A stretch of 64,000 nucleotides of DNA from Dysidea avara (Eukaryota; Porifera; Demospongiae; Dictyoceratida; Dysideidae). The notes below the pieces were generated by a model, which was not told where the DNA came from, ran no database searches, and saw only the letters and a program-made list of their open reading frames with translations. Positions 14,001-33,041 of this stretch are shown one piece after another (the first letter of the stretch is position 1; every line of letters starts with the position of its first letter). Location of the stretch: positions 36,227,933 through 36,291,932 of the forward strand of contig NC_089279.1 in assembly GCF_963678975.1 (NCBI RefSeq), read 5' to 3'. The position numbers and the translations under genes are program-made.

Positions 14001-17000
14001 ACCATGTAGAGAATTCAGCTACAAACTAGTGACCCTGTAGATACATCAGCTAGAAGAAGTTACCTTGTAGAGAGTTCAGCTACAAAGAAACCATTCTGTA
14101 AAGAACTCAGCTGCAAACAAATCACCTATACAGAATTCAGCTACAAACAAATCACCCTGTAGAGAGATCAGCTAGAAGAAGTTACCTTGTAGATAGTTCA
14201 GCTACAAACAAATCATCCTGTAGAGAGATCAGCTAGAAGAAGTTACCTTGTAGATAGTTCAGCTACAAACAATTCACCCTGTACAGAGCTCAGTTAAAAG
14301 AGGTTTCCTTGTAGAAAGTTCAGCTACAAACAAATCACCATGTAGAGAGATAAGTAAGAAGAAGTTACCTTGTAGATCGTTCAGCTACAAACAATTCACC
14401 CTGTAAAGAGATCAGCTAGAAGAAGTTACCTTGTAGAGAGTTCAGCTACAAAGAAACCATCATGTAGAGAATTCAGCCGTAAACAAATCATGTATAGAGA
14501 GTTCAGCTACAAACAAATCACCCTGTAGAAAGATCAGCTATAATAGAAGAAATCACCTTGTAGAGAGTTCAGCTACAAAGAATCTATCATGTAGAGAGTT
14601 CAACTACAAACAAATCACCCTGTAGAAAGATCAGCTATAGAAGAAATCACCTTGTAGAGAGTTCAGCTACAAAGAAACCATCATGTAGAGAGTTCAGCTA
14701 CAAACAAATCGGCCTGTAGAGAGATCAGCTAGAAGAAATTACCTTGTAGAGAGTTCAGCTACAAAGAAACCATCATGTAGAGAGTTCAGCTGCAAACAAA
14801 TCACCTGTAGAGAGTTAAGCTACAAACAAATCTCCCTGTAGAGAGATCAGCTAGAAGAAGTCACCTTGCAGGGAGTTCAGTTACAAAGAAATAAACCATG
14901 TAGAGAGTTCAGCTGCAAACAAATCACCTGTAGAGAGTTCAGCTAGAAACAAGTCACCCTGTAGAGAGATCAGCTAGAAACAAGTCACCTTGTAGAGAGT
15001 TAGCTACAAAGAAACTACCATGTAGAGTTCAGCTGCAAACAAATCACCCTGTAGAGAACTCAGCTACAAACAAATCGCCCTGTAGAAAGATTAGCTAGAA
15101 GAAGTTACCTTATAGGGAGTTCAGCTATGAACAGATCACCCTGTAGAGAGTTCAGCTACAAACAAATCACCCTGTAGAGAGTTAAGTTACAAAGAAACCA
15201 CCATGTAGAGAGTTCAGCTGCAAAAAAAATCAATCACTCTGTAGAGAGTTCAGCTAGAAGAAGTCACCTTGTAGATAGTTCAGCTACAAACAAATCACCT
15301 GTACAGAATTCAACTACGAACAAATCACCCTGTAGAGAGATCAGCTATAAGAAGTTACCTTGTAGATAGTTCAGCTACAAACAAATCTCCCTGTAGAGAG
15401 ATCAGCTAGAAGAAATTACCTTGTAGAGAGTTCAGCTACAAACAAACCACCATGTAGAGAGTTCAGCTGCAAAGAAATCACCCTGTAGAAAATTCTGCCA
15501 GAAACAAATTGCCCTGTAGAAAGATCAGTTAGAAGAAGTTACCTTTTAGAGAGTTCAGCTACAAAGAAACCATTCTGTAAAGAGCTCAGCTGCAAACAAA
15601 TCACCTATACAAAATTCAGCTACAAACACATCACCCTGTAGAGAGATCAGCTAGAAGAAGTTACCTTGTTGATCGTTCAGCTACAAACAATTCACCCTGT
15701 AGAGAGAGCAATTAGAAGAAGTCACCTTGTAGAGTGTTCAGTTACAAAGAAACCACCATGGAGATTTCTGTAATCAATATGTGACCGGATTTGCAAAAAG
15801 GGGTCTTCCACACACATCCAATTCCGTAAATGTTGCAGACCATAACTCAGTGTTCAAGTAACATATTAACCTGAAAATTTCACCATGTATTCAGCTATAG
15901 TGGTGCTCACCACTGCCCAAATATCAAGGCAATAGCTCTTTCCAATCTGAAGTTATCAATTGTCAAAGTTGGCAAATTGGATGTGTGTGGAAGACCCCTT
16001 TTCGCAAATCCGGTCACATATGTATTATACAGTATATATAATTTGTACATTTACTGATAAAATATTTAAAGTACATCTACTTCATCTTTTCTTCTTCCTG
16101 TAGTAAAGAAAAAAACATAGGTTAAAAAAGTCCCAAAGCTGGCCATAGGCCGGCTTTGGGGTATACAAATACAAAAGAAATGAAATCTAATCCAAAACAG
16201 CCAAGCTGTAAAAAAAGTGTGCGGCCCTCAGAAAGGCTATGGTGAAAAAAGATGTGAAATCCAAGGTGGCGGCCAAGAAATGGCTGTGATGGTAGGTTAA
16301 TGGTAAAAATTTTAATAACGACAATTCAGGTGAATTTTTGTGCTGCTTCACAAAATTTACCTAAATTGTCATTATTAAAATTTTTACCATTAACCTACCA
16401 TCACAGCCATTTCTTGGCCGCCACCTTGGATTTCACATCTTTTTTCACCATAGCCTTTCTGAGGGCCGCACACTTTTTTTTACAGCTTGGCTGTTTTGGA
16501 TTAGATTTCTATTGACAAGGAAAATTCAATTATTTGTATACAGGCTCAAAATTGAGAAAATATAAAGAAAGTGAATTAATATTATACAGTCAGTTTGCTT
16601 TTGGATATTTAATGTCTCCACCACAACAAAAATTCGATGAATCCATGCATCTCATCACTGGTCGTCTGAACATTCTGAAAGTGATACCTCACTCAATCAA
16701 CCATATATTCTGTTTATTAGACTGAATAAAGTCATGATTACCTAAACAATCACTTAATTTAATGTTTTATAATTATCCTATTCCATTTTCCTGGAGGTTC
16801 CACTAATAAAATGCAGCTAGCCAAGCTGCAAGTTGATTCAGAAAGCACTCCATTCTGTAAAATAGACCCCATCCAGAATTCAACTCAGTACTCAGGCTGA
16901 GATATCTGACAATAGTCCACTACTCTGTTAATGAATCATTGATGTTCACACAATATAGCCTCCTTGAGGTATCTGAATGTTTGCTCCTCACACACTGCAC

Positions 17001-17771
17001 AAAATTCCTTTAGATTCTACTTAGACTGAGTTGATTCAGCTTGTCACCATACTTGTTTCCTTTGTAGTGTAGCTATACACATACTGATTTATGCCGATTA
17101 GAAAGGCTGGGCCTCAGACTGTACATTCTGAAGTCAAGTAAGTAAAAATAACTCACATACTAGTAAAAAAAAGTCATGCATTAAGTTCCCTACTTGATAT
17201 ATCCGAAGATGAAATCACTGAGTCAGCTATTCCCACAATTAGTACTTCGTTACTAATGACAACCAACAAGAACCCACAATCGATCCTTAAATTCGTTTTA
17301 TCTTTCTTGGGGTACGTTTGATTACCTGCTGGAAGTGCCACTGATAACTTGTACAGCAATGGTAAGCTGCAAGCTTCAATCTGAGAAAGCATTCCGTTCC
17401 GCAGTTTAGTCCATCATTCCGTTCCGTTCCGTTCCGTTCCGTTCCGTAGAATAGTCCCCACCACTGGTTACACGCATGCTTACTGTTGGCTCAAAAACAC
17501 GTCACTAGACTGTCGATATCCTAGTTGTATACACGCCACGTCTCCAGCATCGTCATCAAATCCTTCATTACACACAGTACCCCATGTGCCGTTATCCAAT
17601 CGAAATTCTAGTCTACCTGAGTCTCCGCCTCCATAAATCCGAAGATCGCCATAACCTACGAGAGCAACAAAACTCATTTTACTACACAAGGTTAGGTTAC
17701 ATCTCATTACTTGCAAAAGTAGGCGATGTAATAACCACCAGCGTGAAGAAAGTTAGTCGAACAACTTTCAT
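1889..17771 (-). CDS. Gene A: single-SRCR-domain type I membrane protein, short tail
   Basis: Four exons read right to left: 17771-17711, 17655-17484, 3342-3203 and 2004-1889, giving a 162-residue product. Residues 1-20 form a signal peptide (MKVVRLTF...SPTFA). An SRCR domain follows (about 21-125; GTWGTVC, DVACIQLGY, NHSDDVGVTC), then a transmembrane helix (about 132-158) and the end LYCRRR-stop. SRCR domains bind ligands extracellularly in innate recognition and adhesion; the ligand here is unknown. Introns are GT-AG, phases 1, 2 and 1, as in genes B and C. Sequons: NGT in the first half, NHS in the second. Unlike B and C it lacks a cytoplasmic tail, so it would need a partner to signal, or may act as a decoy. 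The second intron is about 14 kb and full of repeats, so joining the two halves rests on matching phase and order; further exons could have been missed. Confidence 0.65.
2247..2904. mobile_element. MITE of the GTGACC-end family
   Basis: The two ends are inverted copies about 40 bp long sharing GATCCAAATCGCACAT. The right end reads CTGGTCACAAATATA, resembling the ends of other elements in this window; the left end is decayed (CTGACTGG). No coding capacity. It lies in the last intron of gene A. Confidence 0.6.
3203..3342 (-). CDS. Gene A exon 3: C-terminal half of SRCR domain
   Basis: It follows a CACTGCAG acceptor and ends at a GTAAGT donor. It encodes FAPTGNPVVICDTLCVGDEG... to SDDVGVTC, with six cysteines. 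Its 140-bp length and phases equal the matching exons of genes B and C. The NHS sequon is absent from the other two copies. Confidence 0.8.
3433..3745. mobile_element. hAT-type MITE with G/C tracts
   Basis: It starts CAGGGGCGGTGGAGC and ends in a diverged inverted copy (CCACCACCTATG). Flanking 8-bp direct repeats are TTACCATA and TTGCCATA (7 of 8), as expected for hAT. A run of Gs (3691-3708) facing a run of Cs makes an internal hairpin. The motif GACTGCTCTATTAGAGTATC (3607-3626) lies inside. Confidence 0.6.
3746..5645. other. Gene A intron, nothing recognised
   Basis: AT-rich intronic sequence. Open frames at 4408-4659 and 4581-4811 overlap each other and show no domain. No clear terminal inverted repeats were found. 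Confidence 0.4.
5646..6077. mobile_element. pogo/Tigger-like MITE
   Basis: TA-CAGTGGTTCCTCCATTAA at the left and TTGAAGGACCACTG-TA at the right form inverted ends with TA target duplications, the pattern of Tc1/mariner-type pogo/Tigger elements. No transposase frame. It contains one CTATTAGAG motif copy near 5971. Confidence 0.6.
6329..6518. mobile_element. Degenerate GTGACC-end MITE
   Basis: TGTGACCGGATTGTAACAAG and its diverged inverted copy ending GGTGTCACA bound about 190 bp. The ends match the better-preserved copy at 15778-16020, including GGGGTCT followed by CACACATCC-type sequence. Confidence 0.5.
6542..6704. repeat. Foldback inverted repeat, arms about 75 bp
   Basis: Left arm 6542-6615 and right arm 6628-6704 are reverse complements with a few mismatches (AGATAAAGCACTGCC... 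to ...GGCAGTGCTTTATCT), around a 12-nt spacer. The arms carry internal GTGCTATA/TATAGCAC words, so smaller stems can also form. Confidence 0.75.
7683..7785 (+). repeat. Solo arm of the 8.3-9.0 kb foldback element
   Basis: Near-identical to the left arm at 8317-8412 (GTGCACTACTCC, ATCGATGTGCTATGG, TCTAGTTGAAAATTCC). Probably a solo terminal repeat or a fragment of a second copy. Confidence 0.6.
8328..9035. mobile_element. Foldback element with about 90-bp terminal inverted repeats
   Basis: ACTGTGATTTAATATCGTGC... on the left recurs inverted on the right (...GTGCATGATATTAAATCACAGT). Both arms also contain GGTCCCTACTCTAGTTGAAA. The interior has TGAC-type short repeats and no plausible transposase. 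A related, more decayed copy lies near 54.5-55.1 kb. Confidence 0.6.
9749..9880. repeat. Foldback palindrome with GGGCCT loop
   Basis: Arms about 40-55 bp, sharing GGGCTTTGCCTGATATGTAT. They enclose a loop with GGGCCTGTGGCCCTCAGG. The same loop module occurs in the palindrome at 58463-58575, suggesting one foldback family. Confidence 0.7.
10302..10780. mobile_element. hAT-type MITE, intact 8-bp target duplication
   Basis: Inverted ends TAGGGTTTCCAACTC / GAGTGGAAAACCCTA continue inward (AATAGGAAGGTGCTT). The element is flanked on both sides by TACTAATT (10294-10301 and 10781-10788). 479 bp, non-coding. Confidence 0.85.
11370..11600 (+). repeat. Inverted partner of the GGAAC-repeat element
   Basis: It begins GGTGGGGACTATTCTACGG, then a run of GGAAC units, and continues to about 11600. 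The same sequence occurs inverted at 17232-17462. Both copies share the order: GGAAC array, CTTGCA block, CGATTGTGGGTT block, CATTAGTAACGAAGTA block. The open frame 11512-11922 starts inside it and is not considered a gene. Confidence 0.6.
12619..12869. mobile_element. Small MITE, ACCAAGAGTTC ends
   Basis: The ends ACCAAGAGTTCATAATA and its inverted copy (TATTACGAACTCTTGGT), plus inner GGGGAGTGTCTAACT / GAGTTAGACACTCTCCCC, define about 250 bp. Half of a related element is visible near 40770-40815. Confidence 0.5.
13055..13543 (+). other. Unrecognised 162-residue open frame in a repeat-like block
   Basis: I do not recognise the product. The frame opens after a conserved-looking block and encodes a Phe-rich hydrophobic run (FFVFFFLFFFLF, residues about 35-46), then a basic region (RTRYPIALKFGTQKGG). 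The run comes from a polypyrimidine tract, so the membrane-segment appearance may be accidental. The block is less AT-rich than its surroundings and is followed by a related segment (13575-13765) and the minisatellite. A high-copy repeat whose frame is open by chance, or a decayed element ORF, is likelier than a host gene. Confidence 0.3.
13782..15762. repeat. 2-kb minisatellite, about 31-bp unit
   Basis: About 60 degenerate units. Two variants recur: GTAGAGAGTTCAGCTACAAA with CAAATCACCCT, and GTAGAGAGATCAGCTAGAAG with AAGTTACCTT; in many places they alternate, giving a higher-order dimer. Unit length is not a multiple of three and there are many stops, so it is non-coding. It lies in the long second intron of gene A. 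Confidence 0.9.
15778..16020. mobile_element. GTGACC-end MITE, 243 bp
   Basis: TATGTGACCGGATTTGCAAA at the left and its inverted copy ending TTTGCGAAAAGG... CCGGTCACATA on the other strand give terminal repeats of about 40 bp (inner part GTCTTCCACACACATCC). Target duplication is at most TA. Best preserved short member of this family here. Confidence 0.8.
16182..16509. repeat. Near-perfect 328-bp hairpin, arms about 161 bp
   Basis: Sequence 16182-16342 is repeated inverted at 16349-16509 with few mismatches and a 6-nt centre (CTGCTT). Landmarks: GAAATCTAATCCAAAACAGC on the left, and the same inverted at the right end. Just before it (16134-16160) a small hairpin CCAAAGCTGGCC/GGCCGGCTTTGG precedes GTATACAAATAC, the look of a non-LTR retrotransposon 3' end. 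The open frame 16300-16515 is an artefact of the arm. Confidence 0.85.
17232..17462 (-). repeat. GGAAC-repeat element beside gene A exon 2
   Basis: Inverted copy of the 11370-11600 repeat. On the minus strand it starts GGTGGGGACTATTCTACGG and carries five to six GGAAC units. Its end lies 21 bp from the gene A exon 2 donor at 17483, so in the pre-mRNA it could pair with its partner about 6 kb downstream. Confidence 0.6.
17484..17655 (-). CDS. Gene A exon 2: N-terminal half of SRCR domain
   Basis: It follows the acceptor CTCTCGTAG and ends at the donor GTAAGC. It encodes YGDLRIYGGGDSGRLEFRLD, then NGTWGTVCNEGFDDDAGDVA and CIQLGYRQSSDVFLSQQ. This is the classic SRCR start (GRLEF, GTWGTVC, DVAC.QLGY). 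The exon is 172 bp and phases equal those of genes B and C. Confidence 0.88.
17711..17771 (-). CDS. Gene A exon 1: signal peptide
   Basis: ATG at 17771-17769 begins MKVVRLTFFTLVVITSPTFA, a basic start, hydrophobic core and A-x-A-like end, then the donor GTAATG. The 61-bp length and phase 1 donor equal those of genes B (MKKILRLVIA...) and C (MKEILQLFIA...), which decides the start codon. Confidence 0.85.
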
Positions 17772-17830
17772 CTTTTAGTTCAGTGAAATGATTCACTACG
17801 AGAAGTACCTGAACACCGTAGCTACTGCAT

Positions 17831-17838
17831 ATTTATAC
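17831..17838 (-). promoter_or_regulatory. Candidate TATA box of gene A
   Basis: On the minus strand TGTATAAATATGC lies about 60 bp upstream of the gene A ATG, which would place transcription start near 17803 and leave a 5' UTR of about 30 nt. Spacing and sequence fit a TATA box, but AT-rich DNA makes chance matches common. Genes B and C show no equivalent TATA box. Confidence 0.4.
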
Positions 17839-19002
17839 AGAACAGTTACGTACAGTGATACATAAAAATTAATGACCTACTGAGATGTGTGCATGAGTTC
17901 AGAGTTCAGATCATGAACATGACCTCTGTTATGACACTGATTAATTTCCTGCTTGGACATCCAAACAGGAAATCATTAGGCAGAGCTATAACTGAACTCA
18001 TTAGAGATCCTGCTTTTGTCATCTGATCAGCACCTTCATTATGAACAGAATGCAATGTACTCAACACAATCTCACATAACTACTGTATACAGAACACTGA
18101 TCAGTATGTCAAAAGTAAACTTATTGTTAAGGAGCTAGCTATATATATACGTTGGTTAGATATTATCTACTTTACTAGTTAGGCACTGGAGGGTGTACAC
18201 AAGATATATCATATATAATTCATGTTTTTATGTTAAACAGACCTTATAGAGGAGAAATCATACCAACATGTTACTAACATTGAATTTGGCTATCACTTGA
18301 AAAAGTCACGTTTGATGCAACTGTTGAAGTTTTTCAGAGAACAAGTTAATACATTTCTAAACGTATCTACCAGTGCCATCTCCCTAAAGGCCTAAACTAT
18401 ACGGCTACAACCACTCTTTAACAATTGTACACTTAGTCTAGAACAAACTTACAGCAATCCCCAACTGGAATAATTCGTGGATCTGGCCATGACAGTTTAG
18501 ATTTGAACATTTTTAAGGGTTCGTTTACATGATTTATACTCTTTTTTTGTACATTAGCATTTTACCCTAAAGGGCTTTGCTAATTATCAAATAATTAATA
18601 TAGCAATAAAAATTTTGTCTATACTGACACTATATTGTATTATTGCTCCAGATGAGGGCATGAATTCTTTACATGATCAATTGTGGGTTGTATCTCTACT
18701 TAATTGTGGTATTGCTTTATATAGTCAATTAATTTTCACATACTATGACTATAAGAGAGGTAGCTATAGCTAATTCTTACAATAATCAAAGTATGCCTCT
18801 ATATTAATTATATGTCTATATAGAAGGATGAATTATGGTCTCAATATGTTAGTTAGCCGATCAAATCAATTTGCCTATATTAGAGGCATGATAGCTAGTG
18901 ATATTTGCCTAAAGTCATGCACTTAGCATACCAACTAGTATAGTTATGGTCAACAGTCTAATAAGGTACTTATAGCAAGACACTAGCACACAATTATGTT
19001 TA
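17839..19002. other. Gene A upstream region, nothing recognised
   Basis: AT-rich spacer between gene A and gene B. No exon, repeat boundary or RNA gene could be supported. Confidence 0.4.
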
Positions 19003-19237
19003 TACACTGTTACAATGAAGAGTAACCACAACACTTAAAGAATGAATTCTCATAATAGTAATACCCATGGAGAGTAACCATTACTCTAAAGGAGTGACAC
19101 ATGCTCTGAAGGTGGTGTCACTTACTCTTCAGAGTAATGGTTCTCATAAGAGTGTTGGTTATAACTCTCCAGGGTGTCAAATCCTCCATACACTGGGAAC
19201 ACTTTAGAGTGGTGGTTACTCTTCAATTAACAGTGTA
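19003..19237. mobile_element. MITE with TACACTGTTA ends
   Basis: TACACTGTTACAATGAAGAG and its inverted copy (CTCTTCAATTAACAGTGTA) bound 235 bp. The interior repeats GAGTAACCATTACTCT-type words in both orientations. TA at both edges suggests TA target duplication. Confidence 0.65.
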
Positions 19238-19888
19238 GTATACAGGTCAAAATTCAAAATTGATGGCATACTCCTACATTAAGTTATATGGTCCTTCAAA
19301 GCCATGAAACTGATGCGTGCATGTGGAAGCCTGCAGTGGTTTTGTCAAACTCAGTCACATATATATTCTGAAAATATCCCATGCAGATATCCATGCCTGA
19401 GATGATGTTGCTTCCCCTCACATAACCAATTGTTAATGTATCCAATTGGTTGGTGTACTGTAGATGTGAAGTGGTTGCCACAGATTCCAATGAATTTATT
19501 AGCATTGCAATATAATAATCATTACTGTAGTTATGGCTATACAAACGATTGCATTACAAATTGTAATTCTATAGTGTATACAAAAGCAAATACAAACACT
19601 TTAAATACCACACAAATACGTACATTATTATTAGGTGGGAGACAGACCCCACATCAGTTTCAGCCTTACGAACAGTATATGGACATTGTTGGTAGCTATA
19701 TTGCTTGTTCTCATCCCTATAATGTAGGCATATACAACAAAAACACAGGTGGGCAGGAAGAGATTATAATAATTATACTGGAAATATACTTCGTTAATAG
19801 CATATAGCTAGCAGATGCCTTTATAGCATTCTAACTGATATCAACTTCTTTGACTGATGAAACATTCAAAGTGTGTGATTGAGCAATG

Positions 19889-20106
19889 TTAAGAAACAAT
19901 ACTGATGACAGGATTATACATATTAAAATCTATTACATTACATCTGTCATGATTCATCAGTGACAGTTCCAATGTAGTGACATTAGCTCTAGTGACTTGT
20001 AAGCTACTAACAACACTATAGTAAGAGCATTTCCTACGTCTCTTGTGGTAGTTGAAGCAGCAGCAGCACATTATGGTGATAAAGACAACTAACAAGCAAT
20101 GCAGTA
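19889..20106 (-). CDS. Possible terminal exon: membrane segment plus tail
   Basis: After a TTTCAG acceptor at 20107 a phase-1 frame reads LHCLLVVFITIMCCCCFNYH, then KRRRKCSYYSVVSS and about 35 more residues to a stop at 19889. A hydrophobic stretch followed by four cysteines and a basic cluster resembles a membrane anchor with palmitoylation sites, and entry phase 1 matches the last exons of genes A-C. The hydrophobic stretch is short (about 17 residues) and no upstream partner exons were found. It could be an orphan exon, an alternative last exon or chance. Confidence 0.25.
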
Positions 20107-21250
20107 CTGAAATCACATGTGGGTTATAATAGAACATGCACATGCATGTATATGAATCATGACAGTTTTTAACAGTTGTAATGACTGCATAGATTTTATG
20201 TGTGTCATCATTTCTTATCATTGCTCAAATCACACACTTTGAATGTTTCATCAAAGAAGTTGATGGTTCATGATATCAGTTGGAATGCTAAAGGCATCTG
20301 CCACTATACAAAAGCTATTAACAAAATTTATCAGTATAACATAATCTCTTCCTGCCCATCTATGTTTTTGTTGTACCTATATAGGGATGAGAACAAACAA
20401 TATAGCTACCAACAATGTCCATTATACTGTTTGTAAGGCTGAAATTGATGTGGGGAATGTAATTAATATCAGGCTTTGATTTTGCTACCAAGGCAGAGTG
20501 TTTTGTTATTATCCTATAGCCACCCTATAGGAAGAAACCTTACTGACAAGTGATACACAGTATTTATAGGGATATAACTGACAGAATTTCTTTGTTGCAT
20601 ATACTGGGATTGTACAATAGAGATCTTGGAGTAATATTTTATAAAGTCATAGGCAATTAATTCAGTTCAGCACTGATCATGAATTTTAGAACAAAAATTT
20701 AAAGGCAACTATTACCACATGGCTGCCCATTCCATGAAATGTACAATTTAATGATATCATTCAGCATGCAGTCTGACTTCCACATATCTTAACCCTGGCC
20801 CTATCACTCCTGGAAAGCGATAGCAGCTATTAATTACCACCGAGTGTGTACCACCTTTCCCACTTTCTATCTTATAAATGTGTAACCTGTATACCTACAG
20901 CCAGGTTGAAGAAGAAACCAAAGCTGAACCCAACCCTAACACTAACCTTAGGTTTGCCTGTTAAACACAATATCTTCCACTCCACCCCAGCTCCTTGAAC
21001 ACATACAACTAGTGTGCTTGACAAATGGTCATCAATTAAAGTGTGTCTGTATGCAATTGCTCAATAAATATTACTTTAAGTAACTGGTGTATTGATGGGT
21101 AGTTGTCACAAACTAGCGTGGTACAGTGTTGTTCACAATCGTAGTATTTTAATAATAACAAACACAGCATCTTGTTATGTAGAAAAGTGTATACAAATCG
21201 AAGCAAACAGACACACAATTAATAGCACTACACAGTTAATGTGTATACAG
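20107..21250. other. Spacer downstream of gene B, no gene seen
   Basis: From about 20.7 kb this sequence is duplicated at about 42.67-43.15 kb (for example the AACCCTAACACTAA area and the block just downstream of the gene B stop). It should contain the 3' UTR of gene B. Confidence 0.45.
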
Positions 21251-31233
<9,983 letters not shown>

Positions 31234-31257
31234 CCTGTTGCAGCTTTGACTCAGGGG

Positions 31258-31276
31258 GTGTGACGTGCCTCGTGAC
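31258..31276 (-). promoter_or_regulatory. Conserved upstream block of genes B and C
   Basis: About 25-45 bp upstream of the ATG, GTGACGTGCCTCGTGAC in gene B matches GTGACGTACCTCGTGAC in gene C (about 56912-56928). TGACGT is a CRE/bZIP-type half site. The match could be simple inheritance from the duplication. Confidence 0.35.
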
Positions 31277-31351
31277 TAGTCTCGTGCCCAGCCGGGCTCG
31301 CGCTAATACGGTGTTTGCGCATTAGCGCGAGCCCGGCTAGGCACGAGACTA
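31277..31351. repeat. GC-rich 31-bp-arm hairpin in gene B promoter
   Basis: TAGTCTCGTGCCCAGCCGGG... at 31277-31307 and its inverted copy at 31321-31351 have one mismatch and a 13-nt loop. A single arm of the same element is found upstream of gene C at about 56982-57014. Confidence 0.85.
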
Positions 31352-31679
31352 CCTTGTCCCAGGCTTCCGGCTATTTAGTGACTCTAAATAGTAGGGTAGC
31401 TTAGCAAAATTTGCTACAGAATGGATAAAAGCACCATTTTTGGTAAGGTAAATGAGGGTAATTCCGGACACTCTGATAAAATCACTCTAACACTGCACTC
31501 ACAATGAGTTAGCACAAACCCTACGGATCATTTTAAAGCCTATCTTATGGTGCACCTGCAGTACAAATTTCGTTTCGATGCAATCAACTGCTGAGGAGTT
31601 ATGAGCAGAAATTTAACAGCATGTAAAAATGTAACAGCGTGTTGGTTACTGTAGCTAGCTACTTGTGTGTTGTTACAAT

Positions 31680-32060
31680 TTTATACTTTCAAAAAAAGCA
31701 AAACAAAAACTGGTTGATAAATCCTACTCTGAAAGATTATCCTCACTACAATTGCCATCCTTAGCTCATCGACGACTAAGAGGTGATCTTATTTTGTTAT
31801 ACAAAATTCTAAACAATTATTTTAGTTCATACTTTCACAACTTCTTCTCTTGCACTACTAATACCATCACAAGGTGACATCAATTTAATCTATTTAAATC
31901 ATTTTCAAGATTAAAATGTAGATCTGATTATTTTTTTAATAGGATTCTCAATGACTGGAATGGCTTACCTGACTAGCTATGTTGTAAATGCTAGTTCAAT
32001 TAATTGTTTTAAATCATTGTTAGATTCTCACTTAGCTAATTCTAGATTTATTTTTGTATA
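31680..32060 (+). pseudogene. 3' remnant of a non-LTR retrotransposon ORF
   Basis: Reading frames broken by frameshifts encode SERLSSLQLPSLAHRRLRGD and LILLYKILNN, then NDWNGLP and CFKSLLDSH. These are the typical C-terminal tail of CR1/Jockey-like reverse transcriptases (LPSL..RR.RGDLI..YKI, WN.LP, FK..LD). The catalytic part is missing, as in 5'-truncated copies. An AT-rich tail with TACTAATACTAAATAAA follows. Confidence 0.65.
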
Positions 32061-33041
32061 GCCATCTTATGATTGTACAAATTTTGTGTTGACCCGGTAT
32101 ACAGGCAGTGCCTTTACTGGTAATTAACAATACTAATACTAAATAAACAACAAATTATTAGCTACAGTTTACTAAAGGAGATATTTACAATATATATATG
32201 TTAACGGTTGACTGCTCTATTAGGGTATTCAGATTTCTTGCTACAAGCAGTGACCAATAATAATGAGGGCGTGACACCCCTTCTAAAAATGGTCCAAATG
32301 CTTCAACAAACCTTCAGAAAAAATTGGTGCTTTTATCCGCTTCATAATGATTTCCTCAAAATTTGATGCTAAGCTACTCTACTAATACAGATCAGCTAGT
32401 GATGTTACTAGATCAGCTATAGGGATTTTTTTTTTACAGATCGGCTAGTAAATAAATAAATAAATCAGCTAGTGATGTTATACTTACCATGCATTTATAT
32501 TTTATTTAAGCGAGTACAGGTTATGTCGTCACACTTGACCTTCCACGAGATGCTAAAGTCACAGAATCTCAAAGTCCGGTGGTCACTTATTTAGGCCAAA
32601 ATATTATATACATGATGGCTACAAAATACAATTGACTGTACATGTTGTGTACATCAAAGTTAGGTGGCTTGAGATGCTTGGAACAGCAAGGACAAGTAAA
32701 ATGGACACTGTTGCTTGTCTGGATCAAAGTTATTCATGAAATTATGTGTTGCATACCATATAGAATTTTGAGGTGCAAGTCGACTATTGATATATCCAGT
32801 CAGTAGTTTGGCCACAGCTATAGCTGTCTCACTTCTAGTTCTTGGGTGCTGGAGGTTAGTTATATTGACAACAGACTATCTTGAAAATTATTACTGTTCC
32901 GGTTATAACAGTAGAGTATACATGTACTTTACTTTACTGTTCTATTAGAAAGAATGTATGACTGTTCTATTAGAGTAAATCAATCTGGGACCAGATCCTG
33001 TACTCTTATACACATTGTTGGGATAGTTTGAGATAGCTCTC

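Noticed and set aside
13782..15762. Possible CRISPR array
   Set aside because: The 31-bp units are contiguous and vary gradually; there are no unique spacers, no cas genes, and the context is an intron-bearing eukaryotic genome.
16300..16515. 71-residue frame with a hydrophobic stretch
   Set aside because: It lies across the right arm of a hairpin repeat; the hydrophobic part comes from T-rich arm sequence.
19296..19807. Antiparallel frames of 82 and 125 residues
   Set aside because: No domain, no ATG for the minus frame (it opens with TTG), and no plausible splice context.
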